A stretch of 64,000 bases of DNA, taken from positions 1 through 64,000 of the forward strand of contig CAZBUB010000002.1 of the NCBI GenBank assembly GCA_964494985.1. The letters are read 5' to 3'. The notes under the pieces were generated by a model, which saw only the letters and a list, made by a program, of their open reading frames with translations, had not been told where the DNA came from and searched no databases. Positions 1-8,080 of the stretch are shown here, one piece after another (position 1 is the first letter of the stretch; each line of letters opens with the position of its first letter). Position numbers and translations under genes: made by a program. Source of the DNA: CAZBUB01 sp964494985 (GTDB taxonomy: Bacteria; Desulfobacterota; Desulfovibrionia; Desulfovibrionales; Desulfothermaceae).

Positions 1-8
1 GACTTAAA

Positions 9-84
9 TGGCTCCCCGGGACGGACTTGAACCGCCAACCTAGTGATTAACAGTCACCCGCTCTGCCGATTGAGCTACCGGGGA
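9..84 (-). tRNA. tRNA-Asn (anticodon GTT)
   Basis: Read on the minus strand this is a complete 76-nt cloverleaf. The acceptor stem TCCCCGG pairs with CCGGGGA, followed by discriminator G and an encoded CCA. The D arm has AGCTC..GAGC, the anticodon loop is CTGTTAA (anticodon GTT), and the T loop is GTTCAAGTC. It stands alone, with its own candidate promoter just upstream. Confidence 0.96.
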
Positions 85-102
85 ATGCCTTGGCAAATAA
101 AT

Positions 103-131
103 CTTTTAACTATATTCCACTCTCCAGTCAA
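103..131 (-). promoter_or_regulatory. Candidate sigma-70 promoter of tRNA-Asn
   Basis: On the minus strand TTGACT (126-131) and TAAAAG (103-108) are separated by 17 nt. The predicted start falls a few nucleotides before the mature tRNA 5' end at 84. The -10 hexamer matches consensus at only four of six positions. Confidence 0.4.
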
Positions 132-320
132 GGACTTTTTCCTGCAGTCTTAAAAATCTCTCCTTGTTCTTAACATGCTCAAATCACGCAGATTTTCTGC
201 TTCTTATTGACCAAGTGCTGGCTCTTCACAAGTTTGTTCATCAAAGTATTGAGATCTCAAATTGGCGCAGCAGATTCTGGACAGGAGCTATAGCTGAAAC
301 CCTGCAAAAACTAGAATGAA

Positions 321-349
321 TTGACCTTGGTTCTTTAATAGCCTAAAGT
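321..349 (+). promoter_or_regulatory. Candidate sigma-70 promoter of the acyl-CoA synthetase operon
   Basis: TTGACC matches the -35 consensus at five of six positions. TAAAGT matches the -10 at four of six. The spacing is 17 nt. It lies about 70 nt before the chosen start codon at 418. Confidence 0.4.
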
Positions 350-417
350 TCCTGGCTATGTTTGATTTTTCTGAGGCTAAAGCCACAAACCAGATTCCGG
401 AATAAATGGAGGAAAAC

Positions 418-2064
418 ATGCCTGTACGCGAAATAGAAAAGACCCCTTCTGCCTATGATTATCCCTTATTGATCAAGTACCTGCTGCAGACTCCGCTTAC
501 CTACAGTCCACAGCAGGAGATCGTCTACAGGGACCAGGTGCGCTACACCTATCAGGATCTTTACGCCAGGATCTGCAGGCTGGCTAATGCCTTGGAATCC
601 CTGGGAGTAAAGCAAGGGGACAAGGTGGCTGTCATGGACTGGGATAGCCATAGGTATCTGGAGTGCTTCTTTGCCGTGCCCATGCTGGGAGCTGTGCTGC
701 ACACCATTAATATCCGTCTGGCCCCGGAACAGCTTGCCCACACCATCACCCATGCCGAGGATGATATCATTCTAGTCAATGCCGAGTTTCTGCCTCTGCT
801 GGATACTGTCCGGGATCAGCTGCAAAGCGTAAAAAAAATTGTTTTGATCAGCGATGAAAAGGAACCCCCCCAGGGCAAGCTCAAGCTGGATGGTGAGTAC
901 GAAGAGCTTTTATCCCATGCAGAAGCTGAGTACGAGTTTCCAGATTTCACTGAAAACGCTATGGCTACCTTATTCTACACCACAGGCACCACAGGCATGC
1001 CTAAAGGTGTTTATTTCAGCCATAGGCAGCTGGTAATGCATACCTACGGAGCCATTTCTGCACTTTGCGGCTTTAACTCCGGCATCAGCGTCAGCTCCAG
1101 TGACATCTATATGCCCTTGACTCCCATGTTCCATGTCCATGCCTGGGGAATCCCTTATCTGTTCACTATGCTTGGCAGCAAGCAGATCTATCCCGGCCGT
1201 TATGAACCGGAGATGATTCTCAAACTGGTCCTCGGTGAAAAGGTTACCTTTTCCCATTGCGTGCCCACGATACTGCATATGCTGCTTAGCAGCCCCAAAA
1301 TCAATGAGCTGAACCTCTCCGGCTGGAAACTGATCATAGGCGGCTCTGCCCTACCCAAGGGACTTTGCCGCAAAGCCTTAGAGCTTGGCATCAACGTAAC
1401 TACTGCCTATGGCATGTCTGAGACCTGCCCTTTGCTGACTGCGGCACTTTTAAAACCTCATATGCATAACTGGGATCTGGAGAGCCAGACTAAGGTCCGT
1501 TGCAGCACAGGTTTGCCGGTCCCTAATGTGCTGCTCAGGGTGGTGGATCCTCTGGGAGCTCCCATGCCCCAAGACGGTCAAAGTACCGGGGAAATAGTGG
1601 TCCGTTCACCTTGGCTGACCCAGGGCTATCTCAAGGATCCGGAAAAGAGCGAGCAACTCTGGCAGAATGGCTGGTTGCACACCGGAGATGTGGGTTATGT
1701 GGACCAGGAAGGATATTTGCACATCACTGACCGAATCAAGGACGTGATCAAAAGCGGAGGCGAGTGGCTCTCTTCCCTGGAGCTGGAAGACATTATCAGT
1801 CAGCATCCTGCTGTCAGCGAGGCAGCTATAGTGGGTGTGCCAGATGAAAAATGGGGGGAGAGACCAGTCGCTTTAGTGGCTCTGCACCAGGATTATCAGC
1901 AACAAATCACAGTACAGGACCTGCAGGACTTTTTCCAGAAGTTTGTGGACCAAGGCATCATTCCCAAGTACGCCATTCCCGGCAGGATAGACATTGTGCC
2001 TTCCATACCCAAGACCAGCGTGGGCAAAATAAACAAGAAAGAAATCCGCAAGCAGTACGAATAA
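418..2064 (+). CDS. Fatty-acyl-CoA synthetase (AMP-forming, AlkK-like)
   Basis: This 548-residue adenylate-forming enzyme should activate a medium- or long-chain fatty acid with ATP and CoA, supplying the beta-oxidation genes that follow. The AMP-binding P-loop reads TTGTTGMPKG, the A5 region is TAYGMSETCP, the A7/A8 region is LHTGDVGYVD..DRIKDVIKSGGEW, and the C-terminal catalytic lysine lies in PKTSVGKINKK. An ATG at 406 is in frame, but the GGAGG at 408-412 sits 5 nt before the ATG at 418, so 418 is the likely start. A thiolase follows 36 nt later on the same strand. Chain-length preference cannot be read from sequence; AlkK-type medium-chain ligases look closest. Confidence 0.9.
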   Translation: MPVREIEKTPSAYDYPLLIKYLLQTPLTYSPQQEIVYRDQVRYTYQDLYARICRLANALESLGVKQGDKVAVMDWDSHRYLECFFAVPMLGAVLHTINIRLAPEQLAHTITHAEDDIILVNAEFLPLLDTVRDQLQSVKKIVLISDEKEPPQGKLKLDGEYEELLSHAEAEYEFPDFTENAMATLFYTTGTTGMPKGVYFSHRQLVMHTYGAISALCGFNSGISVSSSDIYMPLTPMFHVHAWGIPYLFTMLGSKQIYPGRYEPEMILKLVLGEKVTFSHCVPTILHMLLSSPKINELNLSGWKLIIGGSALPKGLCRKALELGINVTTAYGMSETCPLLTAALLKPHMHNWDLESQTKVRCSTGLPVPNVLLRVVDPLGAPMPQDGQSTGEIVVRSPWLTQGYLKDPEKSEQLWQNGWLHTGDVGYVDQEGYLHITDRIKDVIKSGGEWLSSLELEDIISQHPAVSEAAIVGVPDEKWGERPVALVALHQDYQQQITVQDLQDFFQKFVDQGIIPKYAIPGRIDIVPSIPKTSVGKINKKEIRKQYE

Positions 2065-2100
2065 TCCAAAATCAAAGAGCAAAAAATCCAGGAGGGAAAC

Positions 2101-3279
2101 ATGGAACAAGCGGTGATCGTAAGCGCTCTGCGCACCCCAGTGGGATCCTTTGGCAAGGGACTTTGCAATGTCAGCGCAATCCAGCTGGGGGTCACGGTAG
2201 CCAAGGAAATGCTTAGTCGGACCGGAATTGATCCGGCCCAGATAGACGAAGTCATCCTGGGCAATGTGCTCCAGGCTGGCCAAGGTCAGAATCCGGCCCG
2301 ACAGGTGGGTATCCACAGTGGTTTACCCCAGGAGACACCAGCCGTGAGCATCAACAAGGTCTGCGCCTCAGGACTAAAGTCCGTGGCCCTGGCTGCCCAA
2401 GCTGTGATGCTTGGCGATGCGGAGGTTGTCCTGGCCGGAGGCATCGAGAACATGAGCCAGGCTCCCTATGCCTTGCCTGGCGCCCGCTGGGGCCAGCGCA
2501 TGGGTGACGGACAGCTCAAGGACCTGATGATCCTGGACGGCCTATGGGAAATATTCAATGGCTACCACATGGGGGTCACTGCAGAGAATATAGCGGAAAA
2601 ATACGGCATAAGCCGGGAGGAACAGGACAGATTCGGCCTGCAGAGCCAACAGAAGGCCCAGCAGGCCATAGAGTCCGGAAGATTCAAGCAGGAGATCGTT
2701 CCGGTCAGCGTGCCCCAGCGCAAAAAAGAGCCCATGATCTTTGACACTGATGAACACCCCAAGTTCGGAAGCAGCCTGGAGTCTCTAGCCAAGCTGCCCC
2801 CGGCCTTCAAGAAGGAAGGCAGTGTCACCGCTGGCAATGCCTCTGGCATCAATGATGGTGCAGCCTTGATCCTGGTCATGTCCAGGAAAAAGGCTGATCA
2901 ACTTGGACTAAAGCCCTTGGCAGCAGTGCGGGCCTATGCCTCTGCCGGGGTGGATCCGGCCTATATGGGCCTGGGCCCCATACCAGCCACCAGGAAAGCC
3001 CTGGACAAGGCTGGACTCAGCATCCAGGACCTGGACCGCATTGAGCTGAACGAGGCTTTTGCCTCCCAGTCCCTGGCCTGCCTGCAGGAACTGGAGCCTG
3101 ATCTGGACAAGGTCAACGTCAACGGGGGAGCCATAGCCCTGGGCCATCCCATCGGGGCTTCGGGCGGCCGGATCCTGACCACCCTGCTGCAGGAGATGCA
3201 AAACAGGGATGACAAGCTGGGCCTGGCCACTTTGTGCATCGGCGGAGGCCAGGGGCATGCTCTGATAGTAGAGCGCTAG
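2101..3279 (+). CDS. Acetyl-CoA C-acyltransferase (thiolase)
   Basis: This 392-residue thiolase would cleave 3-ketoacyl-CoA with CoA, or condense two acetyl-CoA. All family signatures are present: acyl-carrying Cys88 in NKVCASGLKS, the NEAFASQ motif, GHPIGASG with the catalytic histidine, and the C-terminal Cys in CIGGGQG. GGAGG lies 5 nt before the ATG (AGGAGGGAAACATG). It lies 36 nt after the acyl-CoA synthetase with no terminator between, so the two probably form an operon. It is a different paralogue from the thiolase at 14874-16043 and reads closer to AtoB-type acetyl-CoA acetyltransferases. A hexamer-built hairpin begins 22 nt after its stop. Confidence 0.93.
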   Translation: MEQAVIVSALRTPVGSFGKGLCNVSAIQLGVTVAKEMLSRTGIDPAQIDEVILGNVLQAGQGQNPARQVGIHSGLPQETPAVSINKVCASGLKSVALAAQAVMLGDAEVVLAGGIENMSQAPYALPGARWGQRMGDGQLKDLMILDGLWEIFNGYHMGVTAENIAEKYGISREEQDRFGLQSQQKAQQAIESGRFKQEIVPVSVPQRKKEPMIFDTDEHPKFGSSLESLAKLPPAFKKEGSVTAGNASGINDGAALILVMSRKKADQLGLKPLAAVRAYASAGVDPAYMGLGPIPATRKALDKAGLSIQDLDRIELNEAFASQSLACLQELEPDLDKVNVNGGAIALGHPIGASGGRILTTLLQEMQNRDDKLGLATLCIGGGQGHALIVER

Positions 3280-3301
3280 ATGGAAGGTAGGGATCCGGAA
3301 A

Positions 3302-3384
3302 GATCAATCACGACTACGACAGCGATAGCGATGGGGAGTTCCTATTCCTCGTTGTCGTAGTCGTGTTCGTAATCGTTGTCGATC
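3302..3384. repeat. CGAYNA hairpin repeat, copy A
   Basis: This inverted repeat begins 22 nt after the thiolase stop, in a convergent gap. The left arm carries CACGACTACGACAGCGA. The right arm is its near-complement, with one G-U type substitution. No T-tract follows, so a classic intrinsic terminator is not obvious. Confidence 0.8.
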
Positions 3385-3509
3385 AACGGGATCTTGTTCC
3401 TATAGCCCGCTGCGTTAGCTGTTCTCCAGGGTACGCAAAGACAGAGCTCTTGGAGATGAGTGCCTTTGTTAGAGGGGATCCGCGAGCCCTCTTCAATGTA
3501 GGGAAGGCT

Positions 3510-3809
3510 TCAGGACAGCTCCAAACTCATCTCCAGAATCCGATCACCGCCCAGAAAAAGGCTACAGTCGCCGCTTTCCTCGTCCACCTTGAGCAGCACA
3601 AGGCAACTGCTTCCAGGCTGCAGCTCCGGGTGCTTGCCCCTCAAGCCCACCAGATCCGCCCTTTCCTGAATCTGCCGCAGGGCCTCAGTTTTCAGCTCCT
3701 GCTTTCTGCTGGGCTGCCTGGCCCGAAGGACCTGTTGCAGAGACAGCTCGTACTGCCTTTTGATCTCGCTGGCAATGCAGCGCTTTTGCAGATTTAGATG
3801 GATTTGCAT
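3510..3809 (-). CDS. Hypothetical protein, 99 aa
   Basis: I do not recognise this protein. The first 60 residues are highly charged and probably helical. The tail (VLLKVDEESGDCSLFLGG) looks like beta strands. Support for coding comes from a clean frame ending just before copy A, a weak GCAGGA ribosome site 1-6 nt before the ATG, and protein-like composition. It lies downstream of etfBA on the same strand, separated by hairpin copy B. A longer frame on the opposite strand (3363-3797) covers the same DNA but reads like a shadow, with no ribosome site and a composition biased by the repeat. Confidence 0.5.
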   Translation of the reverse strand: MQIHLNLQKRCIASEIKRQYELSLQQVLRARQPSRKQELKTEALRQIQERADLVGLRGKHPELQPGSSCLVLLKVDEESGDCSLFLGGDRILEMSLELS

Positions 3810-3845
3810 ATCCTGCTTTGCAATTAAGGTAGGGAACTAGTAAAT

Positions 3846-3925
3846 ATCGATAACGATTACGACAACGATAGCAGGGGAAAAATCCCTCGTGCGTAGTCGT
3901 TGTCGTAATCATAGTCGTTATCGAT
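3846..3925. repeat. CGAYNA hairpin repeat, copy B
   Basis: This lies 21 nt after the etfA stop on the minus strand. The left arm is ATCGATAACGATTACGACAA. The right arm is its complement with one extra hexamer (CTATGA) inserted. The loop contains AGGGGAAAAATCCCT, itself a small hairpin. Confidence 0.85.
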
Positions 3926-3946
3926 CACCCGTGATCGTGATCCATT

Positions 3947-4921
3947 CTACTTCATCTCCTGCACCTTCTCGGTCAAGACAGGCACGAACTCCAGCAGATC
4001 CTCCACTACTCCTACATTAGCGACCTGGAAGATAGGGGCTTTGGGGTTCTTGTTCACAGCCACGATAAAGGGATTGCCCTTGACTCCGCCCATATGCTGA
4101 AAGGAGCCGCTGATGCCCAGAGCCAGATAGGCCTTGGGCTTCACAGTCTGTCCAGAGGTCCCCACCTGCCTGGACTTCTCCAGCCACTTGGCGTCCACAA
4201 CCGGCCTAGAGCAGGAAACCACGCCGCCCAGGGCCTCTGCCAGCTCCTCAGCGATCTCGATGTTCTCCTGCTCTTCTATGCCCCGGCCCACAGAGACCAG
4301 GATATCCTCCTTGGTGATATCCACCTCGCCCATCTCTGCTTCCACAATCTGCAGAAACTTGCGCTTGGGCTCCACTGTGCCTGCATCCTGGCTCTTGTCC
4401 TGGATCTCGCCCTGGGCAGAGCCGCTCTCATCCGGCTGGAAAGCCCCGGGCCGCACTGTGACCACAGCCCCGGCAGACACGTCGCAGAGCACATGACTGC
4501 TGACCTGGCCGCTAAACTCCTGGCGCACAGTCTGCAGATCATTGCCGCTTAAGCCCTCAATATCCACCACATCCGTCACATATGCGGAATCCAGCTTGAC
4601 TGCCAGGCCTGGCCCTAGATCCATGCCAAAGGTGTCGTGGGGCAAGAGGCAAATGCAGTCCCCGGGCAGGATATTCAGAAGCAAGGGCCGGATGATCTCT
4701 GCATTGGGATAAGAAAGCTCAGAGTTGTCCACTTTCCAAACCTGGGGATAAGTGGCTGCCGCCTGCTTGCAGACCTGATCCAGCTCAGGCCCGGTGCCAC
4801 AGACTATGGCGGTAACCTGGGCCTGGGGATCTATCTTACCGGCCGCGGTGATCAGCTCCAGGGCGGTATCATCAGCCTGACCTCCATGATGCTCTATATA
4901 GGCAAAAATCTGTTTACTCAT
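3947..4921 (-). CDS. etfA: Electron transfer flavoprotein alpha subunit
   Basis: This 324-residue protein is the FAD-binding subunit of the soluble ETF that takes electrons from acyl-CoA dehydrogenase. The C-terminal FAD domain has the family signature: ALGISGSFQHMGG, then AVNKNPKAPIFQVANVGVVE. It lacks the ferredoxin-like N-terminal extension seen in some bifurcating ETFs. Its ATG shares one base with the etfB stop (TAATG), so translation is coupled. The usual AD before YGVVGD reads AN here, a mild variation. Partners are etfB, the acyl-CoA dehydrogenase and the membrane oxidoreductase just upstream. Confidence 0.95.
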   Translation of the reverse strand: MSKQIFAYIEHHGGQADDTALELITAAGKIDPQAQVTAIVCGTGPELDQVCKQAAATYPQVWKVDNSELSYPNAEIIRPLLLNILPGDCICLLPHDTFGMDLGPGLAVKLDSAYVTDVVDIEGLSGNDLQTVRQEFSGQVSSHVLCDVSAGAVVTVRPGAFQPDESGSAQGEIQDKSQDAGTVEPKRKFLQIVEAEMGEVDITKEDILVSVGRGIEEQENIEIAEELAEALGGVVSCSRPVVDAKWLEKSRQVGTSGQTVKPKAYLALGISGSFQHMGGVKGNPFIVAVNKNPKAPIFQVANVGVVEDLLEFVPVLTEKVQEMK

Positions 4922-5712
4922 TATTTGATCCCTCCTTTGGCTTTCAGCATTTCCACCAGCTTCTCCGCGACCTCTTCAGAGTCGCCTTCCAGGATCTCTG
5001 CGCCTTCGCCTGTATCAGGCAGGAAGTAATCCTTGCGCCTGATCCTAGCGCCCTTAGATCCAACCTGGTCAGGGGAGAGGCCTAGATCTGCTGCTCCGCG
5101 CTCCGGAATCTCCACACTGGCCACTTTCCTGATGCCTCTGATCCCTACATAGCGGGGTTCGTTAATCCCGGTCTGGATAGACAGCACACAGGGCAGGCTG
5201 ATTTCACTTTGTTCCTGGTTGCCTCCCTCGATCTCCCTGCCGATCTTAAGCTTTCCTTCGTCCTGGACCTCAATATAATTAACCAGGGAAGCATAGGGCA
5301 GATCCAGCATAGCGGCCAACATGCCTCCTACCTGGGCTCCGCCCTCGTCAGCCTGGGCCCCGGTCAGGATCAGGTCATAGCTCCCTTTTTCCACCTCTGC
5401 CTTCAGAATCCGAGCACTCCCCATGCCATCAGAGCCCTCAAAGGCCTCGTCTGTGAGCAAAATCCCGTGATCCGCACCCATGGCCATCTCCCGGCGCAGG
5501 ATCTCCTCAGAGTCCTCATCTCCCACAGTGACCACAGTGACTGAGCCGCCCACCTTGTCCCGGATCTGAATGGCCTCTTCTACTGCATAGTTGTCCCATT
5601 CGTTGACAGAATAGACCAGATCTTCGCGTTCAATATCAGTGCCCTCGCTGTTGATCTCTATCTCATTCTCTGCTGGATCAGGCACTCTCTTAACGCAAAC
5701 CAAAATATCCAT
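4921..5712 (-). CDS. etfB: Electron transfer flavoprotein beta subunit
   Basis: This is the 263-residue beta subunit, which binds AMP or a second flavin depending on ETF type. It opens with MDILVCVKRVPDP and carries the signature region VGGMLAAMLDLPYASLV. A GTG two codons upstream is open, but GGAGG sits 5 nt before the ATG at 5712, so that start is preferred. It overlaps etfA by one base. Whether this ETF is simple or electron-bifurcating cannot be settled by eye. The neighbouring membrane quinone oxidoreductase favours a respiratory, non-bifurcating role. Confidence 0.95.
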   Translation of the reverse strand: MDILVCVKRVPDPAENEIEINSEGTDIEREDLVYSVNEWDNYAVEEAIQIRDKVGGSVTVVTVGDEDSEEILRREMAMGADHGILLTDEAFEGSDGMGSARILKAEVEKGSYDLILTGAQADEGGAQVGGMLAAMLDLPYASLVNYIEVQDEGKLKIGREIEGGNQEQSEISLPCVLSIQTGINEPRYVGIRGIRKVASVEIPERGAADLGLSPDQVGSKGARIRRKDYFLPDTGEGAEILEGDSEEVAEKLVEMLKAKGGIK

Positions 5713-5755
5713 ACGCACCTCCGTATAGGGTTTTATATAATGAAAATGTCCTTAC

Positions 5756-5839
5756 TATCGAAAACGATTATCACAACGACTACGATTTATCCTCCCCTCA
5801 CTATCGCTATCGTAGTCGTGGTCGTAATCGTAATCGATT
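5756..5839. repeat. CGAYNA hairpin repeat, copy C
   Basis: This starts 30 nt after the stop of the membrane Fe-S oxidoreductase (minus strand), between that gene and etfB. The right arm read in reverse is ATCGATTACGATTACGACCA and onwards. The left arm is a looser match containing CACAACGACTACGAT. Confidence 0.8.
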
Positions 5840-5869
5840 GACTGATATCATCCTCCTCACCACAACAGC

Positions 5870-7933
5870 CTATTCCTGCCTCAACTGCATGGCTACCAGC
5901 TCTGTGAGATCCATGACCTGGATCTTACCCTCCAGACCACTGGTCTTGACCCCATCCTCCAGATTGATCAAGCAAAAAGGGCAACCGGTGACAATCACGT
6001 TGGCTCCGGCCTGGTCCGCCATCTCCACCCGAACCTGGCCCATGCGCTTGTCCTCCACAGGCTCATAATACAGCATCAGCCCGCCCCCGCCGCAGCAAAA
6101 GGAGCGGTCCCTGCTGCGCTGCATCTCCACCCTTTTCAATCCAGGGATGGAGTCCAGGACCTGTCTGGGAGGATCATAGAGCAGATTATGCCTGCCCAGA
6201 TAACAGGGGTCATGGTAGGTAAACACCAGATTCTGATCCTGAATGGGGGCCAGCTGCAGGCTACCAGTCTGCAGGCTGCTCAAGATGAACTGGCTGATAT
6301 GCCTGGCCTGGGGCAGATCCTGATAATCCTTGAGTAAGGCATTCAAGGCGTGTGGATCCGCTGTAATTATTTCCCTGGCACCGCTGTTTATAATGGCCTG
6401 GGTATTGTGGCCCTTGAGCTCCTGGAAGAGCATCTCCTCCCCAAAGCGCCGAACTTCGTGTCCGCTGTCCTTCTCAGCCTTACCCAGAATCCCGAAGTCT
6501 GCCCCTGCTGCATGCAAGATCCTGGCTGTGCTCCTGGCTATCTCCATCAAACGCTCGTCAAAGGAGCAGGCGCTGTCCACAAAATACAGGGTCTGGGCGC
6601 TTTGCTTCTTGTCCAGGACCTGAACCTGGAGCTCCTCTGCCAGAGCTTCAGTCCAGGCGGACTTCTTCTTTTCCAGCATTCCGTAAGGGTTCCCCCTTTT
6701 TTCTAGAGACTTTAATGGTTTTTGCAAGGACTGGGGGACCATGCCGTCATCCACCATGGCCCGGCGTAGATCCACAATCTTGTCGATGTACTCATTGAGT
6801 ACCGGACATTCCTCCTCGCAAGCCCCGCAGGTGGTGCAAGACCAGATCTCGTCTTCCTCAAAAATCTTGCCCATAACAGGCTCCCTGGGCTTGACATCTC
6901 CAAGCACAGGAAAGCGTTCAAAGGCGTAGTCTCTAGACTTGATGCTGATGAATCTAGGTGAAAGGGGCCTGCCCACAGTGTTGGCCGGGCAGTTGTCAGA
7001 GCAGCGACCGCAATCCACGCACGTGTAAAAATCCAGCATGTGCTTCCAGGTAAAGTCCTCAAAGTACTTGACCCCGAAGGATTCCAGATTGTCCAGCTCC
7101 TCCTCACTGACTCCCCACTTCACCGGCTTTACTACTCCCCGGTCCAGCTTCATGAAAAAAACATTGAAGATAGAGGTCAACACATGGAAATGTTTGCCAA
7201 AGGGTAGAAAACAAAGAAAAAAGAAAAAAATCAAATCATGGGCAAAATAAGAAAGGGTGTGCAGGGGCTGCAACGCACCAATGGAGGCCCCAGAAAAAAT
7301 GTGGCTGAAGAACCAGGCTAAGGTGCCTGGAGCCACAAAGTCTGCATGTCCCACCCCCCAGGCTGCTGCTATGGCAGTTGCGTCGAACAGGCTCTCAAAG
7401 ACCATCAAGGCCCCGATCAGGCCCAGCACCAGGACCGCCTCTGCTGTATGTTCCTGACCATATTTGGCAGGGACCTTATATCTATCCGGCAGAAAAGCCA
7501 GCCTGCGCACTGCTGCCACAATACAGGCAATGAGCACTATGGTTGCGGCATAGTCCTTGAGCACATGGTAGACATCACCCAGAAACCCTCCCAGTCCAGG
7601 GAAGACAAAATCCGGATTAAATCCAATAATGACCAGGGAAATAGAGCGAATGGAGAGGATTATAAATCCGGCAAAAATCAGGATATGCAAGACCCCTGCA
7701 AACATGTACCTGGGTTGCTTGTACTGGGCCAGCCAAAATTTAAGCACTGACTTGATCCTCTCCCGACCTCTGTCAAACCTAGGATCTGGCGCAGCCTTAG
7801 CCAGGGGGATCAGTCTGCGGGCCACAATATAGGCAAAAGCAACTATGCCCAATAAAGGAATCACAATAGAGATCAACCAGGCCGGTATCCCGAAGACAAC
7901 CACATTGGCAGGTGCTGTAAGTAAGCTTTCCAT
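5870..7933 (-). CDS. Membrane Fe-S oxidoreductase, predicted ETF:menaquinone oxidoreductase
   Basis: This 687-residue protein has about six N-terminal membrane segments (residues 15-270, NarI/heme-b-like). Two 4Fe-4S motifs follow, CVDCGRCSDNCPA and CTTCGACEEECPV, then a C-terminal CCG domain (CYLGRHNLLYDPPR .. CCGGGG). This is the DUF224/HdrD-like architecture found beside etfBA in Geobacter and Syntrophomonas, where it is proposed to pass electrons from ETF to menaquinone. GGACGGGAAG precedes the ATG. Placement next to etfBA and the acyl-CoA dehydrogenase supports that role here. Quinone binding is inferred, not visible. Confidence 0.88.
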   Translation of the reverse strand: MESLLTAPANVVVFGIPAWLISIVIPLLGIVAFAYIVARRLIPLAKAAPDPRFDRGRERIKSVLKFWLAQYKQPRYMFAGVLHILIFAGFIILSIRSISLVIIGFNPDFVFPGLGGFLGDVYHVLKDYAATIVLIACIVAAVRRLAFLPDRYKVPAKYGQEHTAEAVLVLGLIGALMVFESLFDATAIAAAWGVGHADFVAPGTLAWFFSHIFSGASIGALQPLHTLSYFAHDLIFFFFLCFLPFGKHFHVLTSIFNVFFMKLDRGVVKPVKWGVSEEELDNLESFGVKYFEDFTWKHMLDFYTCVDCGRCSDNCPANTVGRPLSPRFISIKSRDYAFERFPVLGDVKPREPVMGKIFEEDEIWSCTTCGACEEECPVLNEYIDKIVDLRRAMVDDGMVPQSLQKPLKSLEKRGNPYGMLEKKKSAWTEALAEELQVQVLDKKQSAQTLYFVDSACSFDERLMEIARSTARILHAAGADFGILGKAEKDSGHEVRRFGEEMLFQELKGHNTQAIINSGAREIITADPHALNALLKDYQDLPQARHISQFILSSLQTGSLQLAPIQDQNLVFTYHDPCYLGRHNLLYDPPRQVLDSIPGLKRVEMQRSRDRSFCCGGGGLMLYYEPVEDKRMGQVRVEMADQAGANVIVTGCPFCLINLEDGVKTSGLEGKIQVMDLTELVAMQLRQE

Positions 7934-8032
7934 CTTCCCGTCCTTGAACTTGTTTGGCTAAGAGCTTTTAGCACTGATGAATTGACCCAACCAGTCAGCT
8001 TAAAACAGATCTTCTGGTAAAGAAAGGATTCA

Positions 8033-8066
8033 AGCCCCCTGCCAGACCGTTGTCCGATAGGGGGCT
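8033..8066 (-). terminator. Stem-loop after acyl-CoA dehydrogenase
   Basis: AGCCCCCT (8033-8040) and AGGGGGCT (8059-8066) form a perfect 8-bp stem with an 18-nt loop, 14 nt after the stop of the acyl-CoA dehydrogenase. There is no T-run on the minus strand, so termination efficiency is doubtful. Confidence 0.4.
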
Positions 8067-8080
8067 CCTGTCTTGATCAA

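Larger units (their letters stand above)
85..417. other. Intergenic region between tRNA-Asn and acyl-CoA synthetase
   Basis: I see no gene here. It holds the tRNA promoter at 103-131. On the plus strand it holds a candidate promoter for the acyl-CoA synthetase: TTGACC at 321-326, a 17-nt spacer and TAAAGT at 344-349. No copy of the TGAATGAATATTCATTCA operator found at fadR and fadN is present. Confidence 0.5.

Noticed and set aside
3363..3797. 144-codon open frame on the plus strand after the thiolase
   Set aside because: It begins inside hairpin copy A, has no ribosome site, and its composition follows the opposite-strand frame and the repeat.
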